64,000 nucleotides of DNA from Pseudoneurospora amorphoporcata. Taxonomy: Eukaryota > Ascomycota > Sordariomycetes > Sordariales > Sordariaceae. Made by a program: the position numbers and the translations under genes. Shown piece by piece: positions 47,082 to 60,100 of this stretch. The stretch lies in NCBI GenBank assembly GCA_033297205.1, contig MU859122.1:62001-126000 (forward strand), in the 5' to 3' direction. How positions within the stretch are numbered: position 1 is the first letter of the stretch; each line of letters opens with the position of its first letter. The notes below the pieces were generated by a model, which searched no databases, had not been told where the DNA came from, and worked only from the letters and a program-made list of their open reading frames with translations.

Positions 47082-49284
47082 TTATGTGGCATTCCAAGCA
47101 TAGTGGTTGTTGCCATACACGCCTGGCACGGCTGCACCCGAGTGCGGAGGCTGCGAGTGTGGCTCGGTTTTCACACCTGTAGGAAAGGAGTAGGACCTGT
47201 CACCTCCGTTGGAGTACGACGAAGCCTGCCCTTCACCCGCAGTGCTGGTCCAGGACTGAGATGGGGGGAAATAATCCCGCGGCGGAGCCGCACTCGTAGG
47301 CGTAGACGACGGCGCAGAAGCACCTCCTTCTTGAGATGGTGTTCCGTACGCGCCCGACGGCGCCCCACCTGCTCCTGCTCCTGCACCTGATGTAGGCGGA
47401 TGATGTTGCGATTGGGAACTAATATCGCTCGAGTTGTTGCCAAGGTACGAAGGGGGACCATAACGGTACTCCCCCGAGGCCGTCTCGTTCGTGAGGGAGC
47501 CATGGCTACCATGGCGAGGGCTCTTTGAAGGGCGGGGGTTGCTGTCCACATAGCGCGGCACGTTAAGCGAGCTGTCCGCCGTGCTCGGCAACGAAAGATG
47601 CGGCGGAGGTGCCGATGCGTAACTTGCGTATTGTGTTCGGATGGGGGCCGACGGTTGTTGGTCTTGGGCTACCAGAGACAGTTGCATAGAAGGCATGGAG
47701 GTCTGCTGAATAGGCATTTCTTGAGGCTCGGCTGTATAGCTGGGCGCTCCAGAGAGTGGCATCTTAGGATAGGGCTCGGGGCCGGCCATGGATGACGTCG
47801 GGTAAGAGGTCGACCCTGGGTTGTGTGGCATCGACACCTGACTAGATGGGTTCCAACTCGTTGGGTAAGAACTGCTGACCTGTATTAGCATCGCGGATCG
47901 TTTTCTTCTTTCAAGTCAGGGTCCTAGCGAAGCTGACACCACTGTTTTGACTTACTTCGAACGCATTTGCATAGGACTTTGGGGCATTTGCTTCGCAGAC
48001 GTGAACGTGAACGCTGTTCTGGGCAAGTCCATGCTCGAGACACGGGGTCTCGAATCATACGGAGGCTTGTTGAGCGCGACAGCTTGCGCGACGATTGAGT
48101 GACCAGTTTCCACTAGCGTCTGTCCTCTTGAACCAGCGCTAGATCCTAACAGCGGAATCTCCTTTCTCGCCTGGAAGTTCCGCGGGCTTCTTCCTCGGAC
48201 AACAATCGGCGCAGTGGTAAGCTCTGAAAGCACGAGTTTCGTGCCATTCGCCAGTGTTCCGTGAAGCTTCAAGTGTAGAACGAAGTGTTGCTGGAGTTCC
48301 TTCCGTCTACCATTGTTGGCCGTTGCACTAGAAAGGAACTCATTAGCTTGCTGAACGTATCGAACTTTTCAGACTGGTGGTTCGAAGGGGTGCTTACATC
48401 CTAAATTGAAGTCGGCGCCACCCGATAGGGTAAATAGCGTAGTGATCTCCGCCATTGTCTTCGCCCTCCTCTGACCAGGGAATCAAAGGAAGTGACGGAG
48501 GCTCTTGATCGGGAGCTTGGTTGACTTCGGGTGAGTTGGGTGGGGGCGTCTTCCACGGAATGACGATCAAGCGCACAGGGTGGCCATCGACGGATTCAAT
48601 TGCCGAGATAGTGACTTCCATGTTCTTTACCTGGCTGGTCTCGCCCGTTTCTGTCATGACGGAGAGCGGTATTTGGGGAAAGCAGATATTGCCACTGATT
48701 TGGAACAAGTTGCGGCGGTAGCAAGTCAACTCGGCGTTCAAGACATTGCCGTCGCCAGGCGAAGGAAATTCCGACAGAAAGAACATGCCGTGAAGTTGAG
48801 CTTCGATTTCGATTTCGTGAATCCGCCCTTTGTGATCGACAATGGTGTGTTTGTCGCCAACCTTCTTGAATGAGAGCAACTTCTGGTCGTGATTCATGGC
48901 CGGCTTATAGTCATCGCGGAGATCTTGGACCATTTCCGTGTAGGGAGCTTGGTCGACCTGGGAGTAGCTGCGCTTCATGCCTGTGGTGATGCTCGGGATG
49001 TTCATCAATGAAGGGTGCGGATATCTCTCGTAGCCATCGCCTTCCTCCTGAGCAGGCCGTCCATGATGGTATGGTGCGTTGTGGTAGTCCATTGTGTGCT
49101 GACGACTGCGAGGGCGTACTAGATGGGAAGATGCCGTCGATCCTACTGGCACCGAAGACTCTTGAGTGTTATACCGACCGGTAGACATCTGCACCGGATT
49201 CCCGTAGTTGGGCCAGATGCCTCCGTGCTGAGTCTCAGCTCTCAACTCTGCCATACTGACCGTGTATGTTGCTGTCGTTGACAT
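47082..49284 (-). CDS. vib-1: NDT80/PhoG-domain transcription factor VIB-1 (XprG type)
   Basis: Three minus-strand exons, 49284-48398, 48327-47956 and 47874-47082, with introns of 70 and 81 nt, encode 683 residues. The p53-like Ndt80/PhoG DNA-binding domain spans about residues 125-380. Its segments include KKVGDKHTIVDHKGRIHEIE, SAIESVDGHPVRLIVIPWKT, HYAIYPIGWRRLQFR, and ATANNGRRKELQQHFVLHLK across the first junction, followed by IVVRGRSPRNFQARKEIPLL. The remainder is Ser/Pro/Gln/Tyr-rich with low complexity, as in activation domains. This matches VIB-1 of N. crassa and XprG of Aspergillus rather than meiotic Ndt80. VIB-1 drives heterokaryon-incompatibility cell death, extracellular protease production and carbon-source responses. 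The second intron ends in tandem acceptors (ACAGGTCAG); only the distal one keeps the frame. The presence of ham-2 nearby supports the symbol. Confidence 0.88.
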
Positions 49285-49293
49285 GGGCAGCTG

Positions 49294-49548
49294 TCACTCC
49301 TCCAAAGGTTGCCCGAAGGTTTCCTTAGCAGAAAAAACCTTCGAGTCGCCTAGGCTGGAGGAAAGTTTTGCCTTGTAGTCTTTATCCTCCTCGTGCGTTG
49401 TGGGGCAAAAGAGTCGAGAACCAAAGTAGATGCTTGGAGAAGAGATCGAAAGAGACGCCGTCTTGGTTGGTTCAGGAATAAAAGAAGAAACGACAGGAAG
49501 ATCGGATAACGAAAGAGTGAAGTCGTAGAAGAGCGCGGTGGTGTACAT
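49294..49548 (-). promoter_or_regulatory. Upstream ORF, 84 codons, directly before vib-1
   Basis: An ATG-started open frame on the vib-1 strand runs 84 codons and stops with TGA nine bases before the vib-1 ATG, in the same reading frame. Its product is Ser/Thr/Leu-rich without recognised motifs. It could be a translational control uORF if it lies in the vib-1 leader, or part of it could be removed by a 5' UTR intron, because CTAAG and TGACAG elements sit before the ATG. Confidence 0.5.
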
Positions 49549-50820
49549 ATGTATGTACTTGTATCAAGCCAATAGTGCCACCAATGGTTCAGAGGACGGT
49601 TATGAGAGGAGGGTTAACTTCGGCACTGTCCCGGGAGCTACAGGGGGTACGGACAAGACCAAGTCCAAGTTAGCGGCTATCACGAGGGTGGGTTGGTAGG
49701 GGATTGTTTCTAACACTCTCGCACTTGCAGAAACGATCCAACCGTACAGGGAAGGAGGTTGAGGGAAAACGAGACGATCTGGCAGGCAGGGCCGCGACCC
49801 TTGCTAGTCAAGATGGAGTGATATCAAGAGCTAACGGCCCATTTAGCCCATTGCAAATAGTTCCAGGTCAGGATTGAACACATTCGTCTGATTCTTCATA
49901 GCAGACAGTGTTATGCTCTGGGTCCTCGTCCACTGGGAAATGAGCTCCCGAGCTCTTGTTATGCCGTACACACACTGTTGCTGATGACAGAGCCCATGAA
50001 TGACCTCGGCATCGTATCCGACGTAAGGAGAGTAGATGAAGAGGACGAGGTAGTCTGACCCTTGAGGTCATGAAGAGTGATGCTTGGGTAATGGTGGTAT
50101 TAATCCGCCCGGCAAAGAATTTGTCAGGCAGGGAACTCAAGCTACTGTACGTAGTAGGTACACCACTCGGGCAACTGCCATTCCTGTGCCCTTCATGGCT
50201 CATGCCTCTTCTACCTACCCCTCCGCTCTGCCGGACGGGGACGAAAGAAGGACCAAAAACAGAGGCACGCTCGGCACGCTAGTTTCGAGGTTTGGCTGCT
50301 CTGAACACGGTGGAGGGGGCCTCTGGAACATGGACTAGCTCGAAGAGGAACAGGCCTCGTAGCAACAACGGCATGGGGGTGTAGGATAGAGACGCTGAAG
50401 GAACATCTGGCCAAACCGCCCAGGCGTTCAGAGAAGAGGATGAACAGGCGTGAGTGCACTTTCGCCCGTCTCCGGCTCGTCACCCAGAGGAACCGCCAAC
50501 CCTCGTCGCCGCCCCTCGGCCCGTCTCCACTGGCTTCATACAGAGTCCCTCTGACCAATCCAGGGTCAAGCTGGTAACAATGGCTCAGTCAAAACAATGT
50601 GTAAGTGACGGACCGGAGCGCATGATTTGAGCAATACATAATCCAGCGAACGTCTTTGGGCAGAGGTGAATCTAGGAGGCCCGCAATCTCTAAAGGACCG
50701 TTGGGCAAGAAACGCGCATGCTGCTAGAGGATCCCCTCTTTCTGTGGTTTCCAAGCAGAGCGGATTGAGTTGAATACTGATTGTGAGGGGGCACGGGGGG
50801 GGGGAGGGCTCAAGAGGCAG
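49549..50820. promoter_or_regulatory. Proximal upstream region of vib-1
   Basis: About 1.3 kb upstream of vib-1 up to the poor-quality stretch around the assembly gap. The vib-1 promoter and probably part of its leader should be here. The 111- and 115-codon minus-strand frames show no protein-like features. Confidence 0.4.
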
Positions 50821-50825
50821 AGAAA

Positions 50826-51120
50826 ATTTTGGTTCATGAGATTGCCTTTTGACCAGGGTCCACGGCGGAGTGTTTGGAGGGGCCAATACGGCCCTTCTCC
50901 CGGGCCCGGCGGGGCGCGCCCCGCCCCCCGCCACTCCTAACACGCCGGACGGCGCCAACGGGCCCGGGGGCCCCGCGGGCGGGGGCGGCGGCNNNNNNNN
51001 NNCTTAATTTGTGGGTCAGGTGTGGGCCGTTTGCCCCCGGGCCCCGGGGGGGTGTTGGGCGGGGCCAACACCGCCCGGCGCCCGGGCCCCCCCCCCCCCC
51101 CCCCCCCCCCCAAAAAAAAA
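50826..51120. other. Assembly gap with duplicated low-quality flanks
   Basis: Ten N at 50993-51002 mark a scaffold gap of unknown size. The left flank (about 50885-50992) and right flank (51003-51111) are extremely GC-rich, with a 25-C run at 51087-51111 followed by nine A. The right flank at about 51005-51087 aligns along its length with about 50826-50910, sharing for example TGTTTGGAGGGGCCAATACG versus TGTTGGGCGGGGCCAACACC. One is a degraded copy of the other, as expected from unmerged, error-rich read ends. The sequence here should not be translated. Confidence 0.85.
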
Positions 51121-54100
51121 GCAAATCCAGGCGCCCAGCATCTTTGGCCCAGCACGCTCGGCTGGCCAAAGAGGACAAAAAATTTATGGAACCCCTGCTT
51201 CCAGTCTGACCTTTTCCTACCGCAGAACCTTGTTAGCCAACTTGGCCGGGTTGAGCACCGAACAACAGCACGGCCGCGATCCAAAGGGGGCATAGAGAGA
51301 AGCAATATCAACGGTTGTTATATAGGAGCTTTGACCAAAACTGTGGATGCATCATCTCATCCTCAGAAGTGGACTGGTGGTTCTAGACGAACCTAAATTT
51401 GTATGTACACTGTACTGGCATGAAGCGGGTTGGAGACCTGCTCCTGTTCATGACAAGCTGTTGACGGAGCCGAGGCCAGATGAGGATATGGGGGCCGGCC
51501 GTGCTATCATAACGTGAAGCAGGACCGCGGCAGCCGAAACATCCTTTCTGTCTTGCACAGCCTTCCCAGCGGGTCTACGGGCCACTCCGTATCTCAAAGG
51601 GGAGGAAACACAGAGGCCTGTATGTAATTCGTTTGACACTATCGACGTGAAGAAGGAAGAAAAAAGGACCAGGGCTTGGGGATAAATCAGACCATGAAGC
51701 ACAATTGAACGACCTCGAACATAACCGGCCGGATGTGTTGGGCTTTGGTCGCCTTGCGCGATAAGGAGCATCGCGAGTTTCATTCGTCATTTATTATAGT
51801 GACATCTTTGACGGTTGCGTCTTGTCGTGAAGAGGCCCGATTTGTGACTGCTCTGGCACACTGGCTCGCCTGGATGGCGGCCGAGCGAGCTTGTTCTTTT
51901 TCGTCCCGCTGTCTCGATTCCCTCGATTTGTGCGAAGGTGGCCGATAGGTACGGGTAAAATACCCCGATGTGTTCGAATCTCGGCAGAGTAACCTGACAA
52001 GGCACTTCGAAGTTTGAACGGTCGCGGCCTTCCTCTTGATGGGTGGGCCGATCTGGCAAGGCCTGGGGAAGAAAGGTACTGTCAGTGTACATCCAGCATA
52101 GTGCGGTTTTGGCTTGCGGTTCGGTTCACAGGGAAGTGAAATGCGGAGGTAGGGAAAACGGCGCGCCGCTTGACGACATTCCCGAAAGCGGCGGTAGGGG
52201 TAGGGGTGTTCAAGGGCTCAAGGGGTGATGGGGCCTGGTAGGGTTGTGCCTGGACCAGGGGGTAAGAGGGGCCGAGGGGGGTCCGTGATGGAGGCAGGTT
52301 GCAGGTTGCTTTTGGTCGGCAGGTACTGCGAAAGTAGCCCTCCAACGCAAGGACGGCGTTCGACGGGACGAGACGTGCCATCCAGTGCCCATGCCCTGCC
52401 GGTGCAGTTGTGCATTTTGCTTTTCGACTTGGTGTGCCTCGCAACAGCCATCGACACAACACGTCCACGACCCCTGTTTGGGCGCGATGACCATCAACCA
52501 CCATCACCGCCGCCGTGAGGCAGCCAGACAGCATTGGCACCCTTCCCGCACATCTTTCTTCTTATAATCAATTGCCACTGGCCACTGGCCTGACGAACGG
52601 GGGTGCGAATGGTGGGCGAGGAGCCGTACGTTGAGGCGTAGCTCAGATATGTAGTTGTGCAATCTGGCGTTGGTGACACGACGGGAGCTCATCCACATAT
52701 CGCGACATAATCTGCGCATCTTGGCATATCCTCGGCGGGAGTGTATAGATATGCAAGTAGTAGTGTTGGCTTTCCGGAGCGTGTGTTGAGCTTGCATTCT
52801 TACAGGTCAAGGACATTGGGTTCTCAGTCGGGTTGGGAATGGCAGACGGCAATAAGAGACCGCCCATCCTGTCCTCTTGGTGCCATTGCAGCTGCCCGAG
52901 GGTTAGGTGGTTTTCTGTTAATAGGTCTGACTGTCAGGTCGTCGCCGTCATCGGCTTATATGTACGTACAACCCCGCTTCGAATCACGCCCTACGCATAT
53001 CTCAACGTCGAGATAGCTGCCCGGCGCCCGAGGTCCGAATCGGACGCAGTCATGCCCTCGGGGTTCCATGGCCGCAGCGTTGGGAAGAGATTCCAGGCGT
53101 TCAGGCTGATGAGCCCAAAGGTCCCGTCGGGTTATGACGCCGTCCTCAATGCGAGAGGTCGAGAGGACAGGAGGTGGGGGAGGATTCGACAATCTGACAA
53201 GATCTGAGAGGGAAGAAAGGGCACTGTCAGGTAGGCACAACATCATGCAAAACTCACCTCAACCCCGGCTCATCAGGCCTCTTGCCCAGTTGGGGAACGA
53301 AGCGCCGTCGCTCGCTCGTAGATGTGTCAATATTCGTGATCATGTCCCGCCCCGACTGAAAATCATTGACAAGGTCGGCACCTTGGCTCACGCCACGCGC
53401 AGAAGAATCAAGCTGCTACCCGCACACAGCAGCTCAGTAATGTAGTCTGGCAGCTTGAACGCTGAAAAATGGTCAAAGGTTTTGACAAGGATGGAACTTT
53501 ACAACACTGGACAGCAACTGATGGCAGTGGCCACTGGAAGAGAAAAAAATAAAAATAAAAAAATTGGCTTTTTTTCCTATCATTGAGACGGGAAGGGACG
53601 AAGTTCAGAACCAAATCAGGTAGGTACCTCTACATACGACAGTCTTCGACAGTCAGTAGCGATAAATTTAGGGGAAGGTACGTACCGCAACGGAACCGCT
53701 AGTGTTCAATTTTCACCAAACGAAGGAACGCCCAAGGCATTTCATAGTCGGAATCATCTGATATTTCGGTTTGTCATGGTGATCATGCTTGCCCAACTGG
53801 CCCCATCTGCTCTCCAGTTTCTCCGCCCAGGTCGATACTGGAGCTTTTCAAGTCTCCATCGTCTTTTATGGATATCATGCTTCGCTGCAGTATTTGAACC
53901 AAAATACGGTAGGTACACTGCACCACAAGTACAGTAGAGAGCTGCGGCGGATAGGAACCCGTTGCGGGCCTGCCTTGTTGAAGGAAGAAGGGGGTGCAAG
54001 AGGGGTAAAAAGATTTTGCGCTACTGCAATGTGGGAAGAACCATTCCCGACTCCCCAGTCAATTTCATGCTCTTGCGCCAAGGCCATTGCGGAAGGCGGG

Positions 54101-57100
54101 AAGGTGTGCGCTTGCGCAACTCTCATCCACCCACGGCAATCGAAGACGACAAAGACTGGTGGAAGAGGGAGATGAAGCGCATGCAAGCTTTCGATGGTCG
54201 CGTTGCAATCCGTGGCTGAAGAGTGAGGATAGGGTTGATACCGGCCGCGACGGGCCACCCGGGGAGCTTGAGAATCTCCGACGTGCACGCCGATACGTGT
54301 ACATCATCACCTCCGCACACAGAGAAACCGACCCCGGCTCCGCGATTCGCAATTCTTTTTTACATGTGAAGTTACCAGTAATTGATGGCATCTGATATTG
54401 CATTTTCTTTGTTTTCTGCCCATAGAACTAACCTGTCTCCAGATCAGACAAGACAAGACGCAGCTCTGGGTAGACTCTGTAAATCTCATCAAACTGCCTG
54501 CTGTCAGGACCTGTGAGGACCTGCCAAGTGAGCGTCAGGTATACGGGATGGAGAGATATAAGTAGTGCGCCGATGTGTGGCCTCTTTGCGATATTGCTCC
54601 CCAGAAAAAGAAACGAGCTGGCGCGATTCCCGACCCGCCATCACCCCAAATATGATGTCTCGCGATCGTACACACAAAGGAAGGCCCGGTGCCCTGAGCG
54701 ACGGGCATTGTGGACAACAACCACTCGACCCTCGATTTTCTCGTTTACCCGATGCACAATGGACATGACAGTGTGGAATAAATACCTTTTTTGCATCCCC
54801 GGACAAGGTCAGTCATTCCACTCGCTTTTCCCCACTAACTTTGACAGGACAGGATCTTGATGACCGCAAAACCTACTGGCTGCGGCGGCGGGATTTCAAT
54901 AGTGGTTTCTCGTGCATTGCTCTTCCCTTCTCCGCAAGGCCCACCGGTGCACAGAAAGAGGAAGCTGCGGAGGCTACTCGGCTCAGGTAGTGCCGTTCCG
55001 CAAGAAGCGCAGCAAGCGCGACCAAGGTTCCCGCAAAGGCCCCGTGCTCCCCTCAATTTCACTTCACCCACAATGGAAAGTCACCGAAGGGGCCAAGTCC
55101 ATTTTACGCTCACAAACCCGCCCCATGCCGTTTTAGCATCTTGCAAGGCAGGCGAGCGCTTCAATTTTCATGACCGCAAGCGCTTCGTTGAATTGCGAGC
55201 CATCTCCGATTTCCCTCTCCATTCTGTTCTCCAGGCCAACCCTACGAGCCCTGCGAGCGAACCTAGCACCACCCGTCACACAAAGCCAAGAACTTGTGGA
55301 ATTGGGAATTATGGTGATCTCAAATCATGTTCTCCTGTGGCCAACGTCCAGCGGATCATTCAGATGCCGCATCGTGGGTTTAAGTTGGTTGCAGTGGCTT
55401 CCGTTTGTGTAGCGTCCAATCCAGGCACACTGGCAGGTTAGGGTTAGACCAGGAGACCAGCAGACCGGCGAAGCACTTTGGCATTCAACGAACACCGCGA
55501 TCCACCATCAAAAGCCAGCCTTTGCTTTTTCCAAGTTGCAAACCCCCACCCCCCCGACCTCCCGTCTTGATTACAAGGGTTCGTGTTTCGAGGTAACTTT
55601 CCCTCAGGCGTTTCTTCACACTAGTATTCGCACCTGGCAGGGCCAGACCCCAGAGTTAAAGCTGCCTGTCACCCAATCAATCCGCAGATATTTTTTCACG
55701 GTCTTGCGAGAGCCGGTCGTTAACAACATACCGGTAACAGTGGTCTATTAGCGGGCAAATTTGAAAGCAATCGAATCCACCCGCCCGACGAGATACAAGC
55801 ACCTTGACCTCTGGCCAGGCAACCTCAACACCAGGTCAAGCCTCGAGAGACCGGCAGAGAAACCCGGGTACATATGCTACGCTACGGCACACAACATCTC
55901 TGGCAGGTACCACTCTGCCACTGCAGTTGAGGACATGATAGACCATCTGGGCTCGCTGGTACTGCGTAGGAAGGCCAGCGCCAGCCAAGAGAAGCCTCCA
56001 CCACGAGAACCACCAAAAAACGGAGCCTACCTGGCTGGCTAGGTACCGGAAGGGAGCTACACTACTTCCACAGTAAGTGTACACCACTCACATACCCCAC
56101 TGGCAGTCTGGCACTGGCCGGTGGCTGCCCGCTCCGCTACCACTGTGGTCTGCAACCACGCTGCCGTGCATTGGCGAACGTTACAGTCACGAGCACGCTT
56201 TGGGCAAAGTCAGGGGACCAGAGCTGAAGCTTGCAAGATCTGCCCGGGGACGGATGCTACCTACCTATCCGCGTCACAACGTCGTCGAGCCTTTGGACTG
56301 GACGGATGCCAATACTGTAGCGCCGCACACCACCCACCTACCGTGAAGGAGGGAGTACGTATCGAAGAGCATGGCACTTGTTTCTGAGCGTCCCACATAC
56401 GGCCCGGCCCATCAGAAGATGCCATAGCAACGCAGTATACTACGCGGCCAGAACAGCCAAGTCCACTGTATTCTGAGCAATAAGCCCACAGTTGAAATTC
56501 TCGTGATGCCCCAGCTTTCGATGTCCAGAACGGCAGGCTGGGTGATCAATGCGACAAAGCTGCGGTGCCATGTTTGCCAGCCTCAGTTCCTCGACGGGGT
56601 GTCCTTGCGGGATGTCAGCCTGGCAGCCTCGAGGTTTGAGCTGGTTCGGCAACCATCGATGTGTCTGCAAATTCCCCAGCTACACAAAGGCAACTGATCC
56701 GAATCGCCAGACGCCAGGCAGGGTCTCCGTTTTTACTCGAGAGAGTGACTGTTGACTGACGACTCTCCAATGTCTCCGTACCCTACGCTACCCAGCAAGA
56801 GAGCCCTTGTCTAAAGTCTTGATGCTTTCGACCCTGATATACTCGAGCCAATGGCCTCGCTTGCTTGCTTGACATGACTCCATTGCATTTCCATATGTAT
56901 TTGCAGAGTCCATTTTCTTGGGAGATGCTCTTGCACGTTAACTCCGAATGAAACTTGGATCGAGACAACATTCGCAGCAATGGCACCCAGAGGCAAGCCA
57001 CCACCGCTGCATCACATACATACATCTATCTGACCAAACTACGCAGTGCTCATTGGCATACGCACGGCAAACTCCCTTGGTTGCCACATGCCGTAGATAT

Positions 57101-60100
57101 GCTTTTTCGGGCATTGTTCGACAGACAATGTAACAACTTGAACGTTATACGTTGTCGGTGACCAAAGCACCCCTCCATCCAAACCAACTCAAAAGGAACA
57201 GGCAATTTCACCTTCCTACTAGAAATTAGGAAAGGCACCAACTGGGATTGCGCATCAATATTCTATGTAAGCTGCAGACCGAGATTGTCCCCATCGCTCT
57301 GTATCTTAACACAACCAGTCTAATGCCTATATGTGCTGGCTAATATAGCTAGAACCAAACGACAACCCCTGATGCGTTCCAAGTTCGTTCTCACACTTTC
57401 TCCGCGCGACACACACCGTACGCACCGCGGCAGCCACAGAGTGTGTGTGAGAGTGTCGTTTGGTGTCACCACCCAAAACGCAATGCTCACTACATTCACG
57501 TGGAGCTACTATATCCCTCTGACGATTTTGTCACCCGACAACGATGTCACAAACCGCGTTCATGGGGTCCAGTCCTTGGCAGAGATCGTACTACCGTTAC
57601 TCGAAGGAGGCCTACGGGGATATTTACACCATATGATGCCCTACCCATGGAATTGCTCGGTGTAATTTGTCAAGGTATCCAGCTGTCAAATAACGCCCTG
57701 CCAGTCACGGCCCTCGCACTAACCTCGTCAGTGGCCTATATCACTGACGCCGGTCCCCCTCTCTTGGCTCCCTGTGGGGTGCCGAAAGGATAGACCACCA
57801 AAAATGTCGATGTTCTGGCATGATACCCTTTGCCGCCTGATCGATGGACGAAGGACTCTGGAAGATGGAGACGGTCCGGGGACGGTAGAAATCCACTTCG
57901 CAGCCAGAAATTCCCCGGGGCCCACTTCCAGGAACCAACGAAGAACCACGCTTTCTCTTCCGTCATGTTGTATACAGTATTGTAACTGTACATCATCAAC
58001 ATCACCAAGTCTGACATCGTGATGATAAGTACCCTTATCTTATTCTATGCCTCGCTTGCTGTGTATATCATATTCGATTTGATCCAGCCTTACTCCGAAC
58101 ATTACTCGGTCTAACAGGCACCGGCACCTTGGGACAAGCCATATAGCGCATAGGCCACCTTCAAGCTGCCTTTTTCTGTTCCTAGGCCGAGGGATGCTCT
58201 ATGCAAACATCGCTAGGTACACCATCAGATGCCAGTCAGTGCCATCACCAAACTTCGGCGGTTGGCGGAGATGGTTTGCTGAAAATCTCTCGGCAAGGAT
58301 CAATCGACCTAGCCCCTTTTCAGCAGCCCTCTCCGAGAAGAAGGCTCCATTCAGATGAAGATCTCTGTCTCCACCGTGGAATCACGGCTCAATCGAGAAG
58401 TCTTTCCTGCCGCTATTTTCCGCTCCCTCGTCGTTGCCAGGGGGTAGAAATGGGCCATAGCGCAACGACCCTCACTGTCATCGCTGAATCATCCAAACCG
58501 CTATGCAGCACGATAATCTGACGGCATGGCCCTGAGAGGGGTCGTAAAGATGACTTGTAGCGTAGTATTTTACCCCCATATTTGGACTTCGCTCGCCTGA
58601 AAGATACTCTTCAAAGTGGTGATTAGTTCTATCTCTGGCTTCTTCAACGCAATGTCACGCCAGCAACCTTTGGCTCCAGAAAGAAACACAATACCCGACT
58701 TCAGTAAAGGCAGCATTGGACTGCTTATTTGCAAGTCTTTCACAGCAATACATACCAACGGCTGTCGGAGTAGGTTTGCGATTAGCCAAGCAATTTGACC
58801 GGAAATCAAAATATAAGCAGACATATGACGGCGCATCTGCCCACCGCCGCGAGATGTCGCAAGTCGGAAACCTCAAGCCCCAACGTTGATAATACCAGCC
58901 ATCAAGGTTCTTATAGAGGTCCTGTTCATACATACCGTATAGACATCTAACTTGCGGGATTGGCGTCACTCCCGTCGACAGCGTCCGTTTTCTCACCGCG
59001 AGGAGATGTAAGGCGTCTCTGTTACCACTTTGTCTGTCATCCTACGACTACCTGCTTGGGCCACATACGATGGGTTCAAACATGCAAATCCCGAATATGC
59101 TTCATACAAGGAACCTGAAAGGCTGGGCGTTGATAACCAAATCTGCAATTTTATGAGCCAGTCAGCCATCCTAGCCATCCACCACGCTGGTGGGCCAGCA
59201 AGCAGAAGCTACACGCTGGATCTGCCAGGCTGACGGACCACAGCAATCACGGGCAATACAACGTCCTTTCGCTAAATCCAGCATGGCAGGCGCCCAACTA
59301 GACATTCGTGGTGCTGTCACACACAGGATTACTCACATGAAAGATGCATGTTCGCGGCCGGACAGATCATCGGCAGGTTATGGGTTCAGAGACGCTCGAT
59401 CACGTTGAGCTTGATGGTTGGTGTCCCTCCATTTCTACACAATGATGTCTTCCCTTGGCTTCTGCAAATCTGCAAAATAAAGGGAAAGCGTTCTGAAAAG
59501 CGGAAAGAACATTTCAAGCTACCAAGCTGTATAATGGCCTACCGGGCTGATTTTACATCGTTGTTTCGAGGTGTAATGGCCACCTCCACATCAGCCAGCT
59601 TCAAGTACTACACATTGCGGTCTGCGTTTGTTAATTTCCGCGCTTTGCCCTCCGAAACAAATTTGTTCATCTTCTCGAGAGCCGACACTCAAGCAGCTGA
59701 TTGGGAGATGAGCCGATATTCGGCGGCGCTGTGCTCGCTTGTCGGAACATCGTCTTTGGAACCCGTCGTCAGGCTTCCACGTGCTTGCCTGTTCTATTGA
59801 ATTGGCCAGTTAAAACAACAGCATCAGCATTCAACAGAGTCAGCTCAGCAAGCCAAGCATGGCTAGGCGAGCTTCCTGTCATTCAAGACATTAAACAGAC
59901 CCATGCAGGTGCTCCATTTGCGGGATGCCACCACATCCCAGCGAATCTGGGGGCTCGCCGGAGCTAGGAAGTTGACTCCAAAGCGATTCGACTTTAGCCT
60001 GGAAGGGCCGATTCAGCGACGTAAAACTTTTATCAACCAATGAGAGTGCGAAGAGAACAGAACAAGGTGTGGCGCCCTCAATTGTTAACTCACCTTCCGC

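Noticed and set aside
50834..51396. Several Pro/Gly/Arg-rich open frames spanning the N gap
   Set aside because: They translate through N and through duplicated low-quality GC-rich sequence, so they are artefacts.
54857..55441. 194-codon plus-strand open frame
   Set aside because: Composition is non-protein-like, no motif is present, and opposite-strand frames overlap it.
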